Of a stretch of 64,000 nucleotides of DNA, positions 60,382 to 64,000 are shown piece after piece. Origin of the DNA: Perkinsus marinus ATCC 50983 (Eukaryota; Perkinsozoa; Perkinsida; Perkinsidae). The notes under the pieces were generated by a model that ran no database searches, was not told the origin of the DNA, and worked only from the letters and a program-made list of their open reading frames with translations. Position numbers and translations under genes: made by a program. The stretch spans positions 8,337-72,336 of the forward strand of contig NW_003207820.1 of NCBI RefSeq assembly GCF_000006405.1. The letters are read 5' to 3'. Within the stretch, counting starts at the first letter, position 1. Each line of letters opens with the position of its first letter.

Positions 60382-61449
60382 ATGCTGCCAGCTGAGGTCG
60401 TCGGTGGAGTCTTGAGCTGCCTCGATCCTCTCACAGACTGGCAAACGATCGCTCGAAGTGGCCCATCCTATGCGGCTCTCCTTTCACAGGGGATTGGTTT
60501 CGTTGATGACATTCGTTTAACGGTAGTTGATACCACCAACAACAGATGGCTTCACTTTATTGTGAATATCCTCTGCTCTCGTATCACGAGAGTATCACTT
60601 GTATACCCTGGGGAGCCAGCGGAGAGCGTATGGACAGCACTCTGTGGCAGGCAGCTACCACGTCTACGCTCTTTGGAACTGAGTGATCTACCATATCAAC
60701 CCATCGATCCCAGTAGTGTCTCTAAAGTGACATCGCTGACATACAAGCAAACGCTGCCGTTGATATCATGGTCATCTCTGACGAGCTTTATAGAGGCCTT
60801 TCCGAGCCTAGTAGAGCTTCGTCTGACTGCTGGTATGTCTGGGAAGCCTGCCAATCGGTCCAAGTGGCTCATGAGGGAGTTCAGAGAGCTCCATATTGAC
60901 GCATGGTGCTTCCAGCCGGTTACCTATAAGCTTGTGTATGATGATGTTGTGGATGCTGTCGACCGCTCACATGCCACACTATCCGCCTTTTCCTACCATC
61001 ATCAAGCTTCAGGGAATGTCGACACTCTCCTTTACGCTCTCAATTCCTGCAAAGTGCTGCACCAGCTGAGCCTCTCCAGCGTCGGACCCCTCCTAGACTC
61101 AGTCGTGGGGGCCGATAGCATTCCGGGTGGTCTCGAGTCTCTCACTCTAAAATGCAGCGCTTCTGCCGATAGCGTTGCCGACTTTGCAGTCTGGCTCAAA
61201 AAGTGCTCTCAACTGCGTCGGCTCTCCCTCAGCCTAGTTCGCTTCGATGCGGACAGTTTTGTCAACCTGCTCATCCCGGCTATTATAAAACTACCCAAGT
61301 TGAATTTTCTATGTATCGAAGGATTCGATGTGCCCTCTGATGGTTGGTGGAAGTTGGCAGAGGCATTGCCTACTCTGAGGAGCCTATCTCTCTGGGGTGC
61401 GGCTCCTGCTGATTTTTTTGATAAGTATCCTCTATTGTGTACCTTGTAG
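60382..61449 (+). CDS. F-box/LRR-like protein, copy 1
   Basis: A single-exon frame of 355 aa from the ATG at 60382; an in-frame ATG at 60277 would add 35 residues of unremarkable sequence. The N-terminus LPAEVVGGVLSCLDPLTDWQTIARSGPSYA has the L-P-x-E/D...L.P.D start of an F-box. The rest is a series of leucine-rich units (LRSLELSDLPYQPI, LVELRLTAGMSG, LHQLSLSSVGPLL, LESLTLKCSASA, LRRLSLSLVRFDA, LPKLNFLCIEGF, LRSLSLWG) spaced about 25-30 residues apart. F-box/LRR proteins are substrate receptors of SCF ubiquitin ligases; the F-box here is weak, so the ligase role is inference. The next gene has the same layout, suggesting tandem duplication. Confidence 0.6.
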   Translation: MLPAEVVGGVLSCLDPLTDWQTIARSGPSYAALLSQGIGFVDDIRLTVVDTTNNRWLHFIVNILCSRITRVSLVYPGEPAESVWTALCGRQLPRLRSLELSDLPYQPIDPSSVSKVTSLTYKQTLPLISWSSLTSFIEAFPSLVELRLTAGMSGKPANRSKWLMREFRELHIDAWCFQPVTYKLVYDDVVDAVDRSHATLSAFSYHHQASGNVDTLLYALNSCKVLHQLSLSSVGPLLDSVVGADSIPGGLESLTLKCSASADSVADFAVWLKKCSQLRRLSLSLVRFDADSFVNLLIPAIIKLPKLNFLCIEGFDVPSDGWWKLAEALPTLRSLSLWGAAPADFFDKYPLLCTL

Positions 61450-61614
61450 ATTCTTTCTCCCACTGAGGAGCCTCCGATGGTCTCCTGGCAAATTTATATT
61501 CTAGCTTTGTATATCCGTAGTGAATTGTAGGCCCAAGCGGGCTCGACTGTAGGAAGGCGAGAGCTCAGTGTTCTTCAATGGTACGGTGGCGACTTCAGTT
61601 TTCTATCATTTTTG
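61450..61614. other. Short intergenic spacer
   Basis: 165 bp between two F-box/LRR-like genes in the same orientation. Confidence 0.5.
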
Positions 61615-63060
61615 ATGCCTCCTCGTCGTAAGAGGTATAGGAAGCCCGGGTCAGGTGGTGATGGCTCATTCTTCAAGAGGATGCAGCGACTCAGTAGTCA
61701 ACATCATCAGCCATCTCTCGACGTGCTTGATGCAACACTGAAGGAGATCTTCTTCGACTCTCGCCCGAAGCCTCGTCCTGTGTCGAGTCGATCAGTTCTT
61801 GCTCGGCCCTGTGAGGACTTGTTAGCTCCACTGCCCCTCGAGACTATCGCTGTAATAGCGTCCTTTCTACCTCTAGTGCCAGACGTCCTCAACCTGCAGT
61901 GCCTCTGCCAACGGACCCGAGGCTTGCTGCCTAGAGTCGTCCATGCTATGACAAGTGTAGTTTTGCCGGGAGATGTGCGGTCATGCCTGCACTTTCAACG
62001 CATCATCGCTAGCATTGCCCCTTTCGTCGAGCGCCTCTCTTGCACTTCTGAGGGAGTGACGAACCCTCTGATCTGGTCGGCAGTGTCAGCGGGCTTACCG
62101 CCCATGCCTAGGCTGGTCCATCTACAGCTGTCGGAGCTGCCCGACAGAGTAGTTGCCACACGCCTTAGTTTCCCCCCTCTCCTGCGTACTTTCAAGTATG
62201 ATGGAACAGATCCTGTGAATTGGTCGTTTTTAGCCGACCTAGTAGGTAGGGTCCGCACATTAGATTCCCTCGAGATTCGAGGCTTCGCCCACGGTGCACC
62301 CGGCGACAAGAATTGGTTGAAGGGGAGGTCTTGGCGTGCGCTACGTATGGATGTGGTACTGCAGGATAGTAGAGCGCCTACCCTTACCTTTCCTATGTCC
62401 GAGAGACGTAGGAGAGCCATCGATGATTTCACGGCCAGCCTCATTGTAGCGGTGGAGGGCTCGGCAGAGACTCTACAACGATTCTCCTTTGCCGAACCGT
62501 GCAATACGGCCCTTCTAGATTCATTGCAGCGATGTGAGAATCTCGAGCGACTAAGTGTTCAGGTGGATAGGCGGCGAGCTACCAAGATTATACCACTACT
62601 GGGTGGTGGCACCCTGCGCAGCATACGGCTAGCGTTTCCTGTTCTATGCCACATGAGTCTCAGACAGAGGAGTGAAGCAGATGGAAGGGTTGAGGAAGCG
62701 CTTGCCAACCTTGCCACCTATCATACTCTGCGCGAGGTAGTAATCGACGGCTGTGGCACCTTATTGGAGTTATCTGGAACTTCTATGAGGGCTCTGAGCG
62801 GGATTGTTATCACATCTCTGGAACTGTTGACTGTGGACGTTACAGTCGGTGACCTGGCGGAGCTCGGTGGGGCACTAACATCCCTTCGAGACTTCACTAT
62901 CCAAGCGCCTCGGCTGGGACGGGATCCGGAAACTTACAGATTCATCCGTAAGTCATGTCCGAATCTGCGAAAGTTGGAGGTTCCAGTAGAAGGTCTTGCT
63001 GACCCCGCAGTTTGTGAGGAGATCGCTAGGCTTCGGAGCAACGGTGTGAAGGTGTACTGA
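61615..63060 (+). CDS. F-box/LRR-like protein, copy 2
   Basis: A single-exon frame of 481 aa from the ATG at 61615. It starts with a strongly basic segment (MPPRRKRYRKPG), a possible nuclear signal. At about residues 70-105 LAPLPLETIAVIASFLPLVP followed by DVLNLQCLCQRTRGLL is F-box-like. Then come irregular leucine-rich repeats (LVHLQLSELPD, LDSLEIRGF, LERLSVQVD, LREVVIDGC, LRDFTIQAP, LRKLEVPVEG). Overall order matches copy 1 (60382-61449), with a longer N-terminus, though sequence identity looks low. A role as an SCF-type substrate receptor is plausible but unproven. Confidence 0.6.
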   Translation: MPPRRKRYRKPGSGGDGSFFKRMQRLSSQHHQPSLDVLDATLKEIFFDSRPKPRPVSSRSVLARPCEDLLAPLPLETIAVIASFLPLVPDVLNLQCLCQRTRGLLPRVVHAMTSVVLPGDVRSCLHFQRIIASIAPFVERLSCTSEGVTNPLIWSAVSAGLPPMPRLVHLQLSELPDRVVATRLSFPPLLRTFKYDGTDPVNWSFLADLVGRVRTLDSLEIRGFAHGAPGDKNWLKGRSWRALRMDVVLQDSRAPTLTFPMSERRRRAIDDFTASLIVAVEGSAETLQRFSFAEPCNTALLDSLQRCENLERLSVQVDRRRATKIIPLLGGGTLRSIRLAFPVLCHMSLRQRSEADGRVEEALANLATYHTLREVVIDGCGTLLELSGTSMRALSGIVITSLELLTVDVTVGDLAELGGALTSLRDFTIQAPRLGRDPETYRFIRKSCPNLRKLEVPVEGLADPAVCEEIARLRSNGVKVY

Positions 63061-63158
63061 AAATTATGTCCATTACGTGTTATCATTGTAATTCTCTCGC
63101 TGCCTCTTCCAAGGACCTTGCGTTTAGTCAGTACTATTGAAGGATATGGTAGTAGTCA

Positions 63159-63784
63159 ATGCCTTCTGGACGTTTCACTCACGAGGAGGCTCAAGATAGA
63201 GTGTGTAGATGGTGTGGCTGTCGAGGAAAGGTAGTAGTACCACAGGATCATTCCACACTTCCCGATGAGTACATCATTATTACCTTGGCCTTCAGTTGAT
63301 GCACAGCACTCGAGTTGACATGTACTACCACACTCTCGCTGCCTTGGGAGTTGATGTCTCTAAAGACGACCCACAGTACCATCCATACAATATCTGTATT
63401 GGTTGTGCTAATATACTGAGGAGGGTAGTATCGTTTTCTCGTTAGCTCAATTGGAATGGCCGTTATTCTATAACCTATCTGGCTCTAGGCGTTGGAGTAT
63501 ATTCTACTTGAAGGCGTTCATGCAGTGCTATGGTCTAATATTATTGTCCTTTTGAGCACGTTGTATGCTGTATGTCCTGGGTGCTAATCACAACGCCGCA
63601 TTGTATTCGTAGAAGCTGCACCATCGTCATCCTCACTCAGTGTCGCCTCACCGGGCCTAGAGACTGCCTCCGCAATCTACCCGAGCAAGTAGACTGGGAC
63701 CCGCCTCCCTCATCCACTTCTAACCATCGTCGACAGTGCATGGTGTGTCGGGCTATGGCCCACAAGAGTCTACGATACAAATAA
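63159..63784 (+). CDS. Small CxxC-rich zinc-binding-like protein, copy 1
   Basis: Three exons (63159-63230, 63296-63424, 63641-63784) join in phase 0 to 114 aa. Cysteines fall in pairs: VCRWCGCRGK (residues 15-24), NICIGCANILRR, CRLTGPRDC and RRQCMVCRAMAHKS near the end, enough for two zinc sites. The ending RRQCMVCRAMAHKSLRYK is reminiscent of C-terminal zinc fingers of some transposases, but there is no catalytic domain. The second intron (216 nt) contains a tRNA A-box-like sequence. A second copy with the same exon 1 pattern (VCRWCG) begins 134 bp downstream. Family not recognised. Confidence 0.5.
63435..63448 (+). repeat. tRNA A-box-like sequence in intron
   Basis: gttagctcaattgg matches the start of a tRNA D arm (A box TRGCNNAGTNGG apart from A for G) but no T arm follows within 80 bp. 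Probably a tRNA-derived fragment. Confidence 0.4.
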
Positions 63785-63917
63785 CGTGTTTCTTGTTTAC
63801 AACGTCGTGTCTTTCAACGGGTGTCCTCTCGCGGGGGGCGAGGGCTCCACTCACTGCGTTGTGCTTCATGAGAGCACTTGCCCTTGTTTTGAATACATCC
63901 CTATCATGACAATAAGT

Positions 63918-64000
63918 ATGAGCCATGCAATGGCCCAAGAGCAAGTGTGTCGGTGGTGCGGCGCTAGGCGGCGGGGAGGCAAGGTATCCGTCCCTAAACT
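63918..64000 (+). CDS. Small CxxC-rich protein, copy 2 (cut by window end)
   Basis: The first exon 63918-63983 encodes MSHAMAQEQVCRWCGARRRG then GK, ending at a GT donor in the same phase and at the same place after the VCRWCG...GK motif as the first exon of the gene at 63159. The rest lies outside the window. It shows that the CxxC gene is a tandem family. Confidence 0.5.
   Translation, partial: MSHAMAQEQVCRWCGARRRGGKVSVPK

Noticed and set aside
63420-63500. Complete tRNA gene
   Set aside because: Only an A-box-like D arm is present; no T arm or matching acceptor stem was found.

Overview
The window is nuclear DNA of a compact, intron-rich unicellular eukaryote. Spliceosomal GT-AG introns, nearly all about 41-60 nt, break up most genes, and neighbouring genes are often only 100-200 bp apart. 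The gene content (strawberry-notch helicase, VPS51, P5B ATPase, ANP32, a multi-MA3 protein, an ENT transporter) is typical of protists. My best guess is an alveolate of the Perkinsus type. That is an inference from style and gene content; I found no spliced-leader or rRNA sequence to confirm it.

Layout. 0-2 kb: a small membrane protein (-) and an ANP32-like protein (+). 2.7-5.8 kb: a four-exon hAT-like transposase gene (-) with a 55-bp palindrome in one intron. 7.6-9.0 kb: an intronless ENT nucleoside transporter (+), followed by a 17-bp minisatellite. 10.4-15.6 kb (-): adenylosuccinate lyase and a DUF2009-like gene. 16.1-24.5 kb (+): a PDCD4-like triple-MA3 protein, an NHL-repeat protein, a methyltransferase and two tandem CCCH zinc-finger paralogues. 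25.4-39.9 kb (-): P5B ATPase, VPS51, strawberry notch, a protein with repeated YDIxN-type motifs, and 4-hydroxyphenylpyruvate dioxygenase. 40.9-42.6 kb (+): a GHMP galactokinase. 42.6-45.7 kb: coding-like fragments that I could not assemble. 45.7-58.6 kb (-): aminoacylase-1, a PX/coiled-coil protein, a poorly resolved hypothetical gene, a small acidic secreted protein and a proline-rich zinc-finger protein. 59.5-64 kb (+): a hypothetical gene, two F-box/LRR-like single-exon genes, and two tandem copies of a small CxxC-rich protein, the second cut by the window end.

The genes do not form one pathway. They read as housekeeping functions: purine synthesis (ADSL), tyrosine catabolism (HPPD), N-acyl amino acid hydrolysis (ACY1), sugar phosphorylation, endosome-to-Golgi tethering (VPS51), phosphoinositide-linked trafficking (PX), cation or polyamine transport (P5B), nucleoside transport (ENT) and RNA or translation control (MA3, CCCH). 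Lineage-specific tandem families are interspersed. Several apparent frame breaks (hAT gene, P5B N-terminus, MA3 gene, second CCCH gene) disappear once ordinary 41-60 nt introns are placed, so these genes look intact. Exon boundaries were placed by eye from reading-frame continuity, family similarity recalled from memory, and GT-AG borders.
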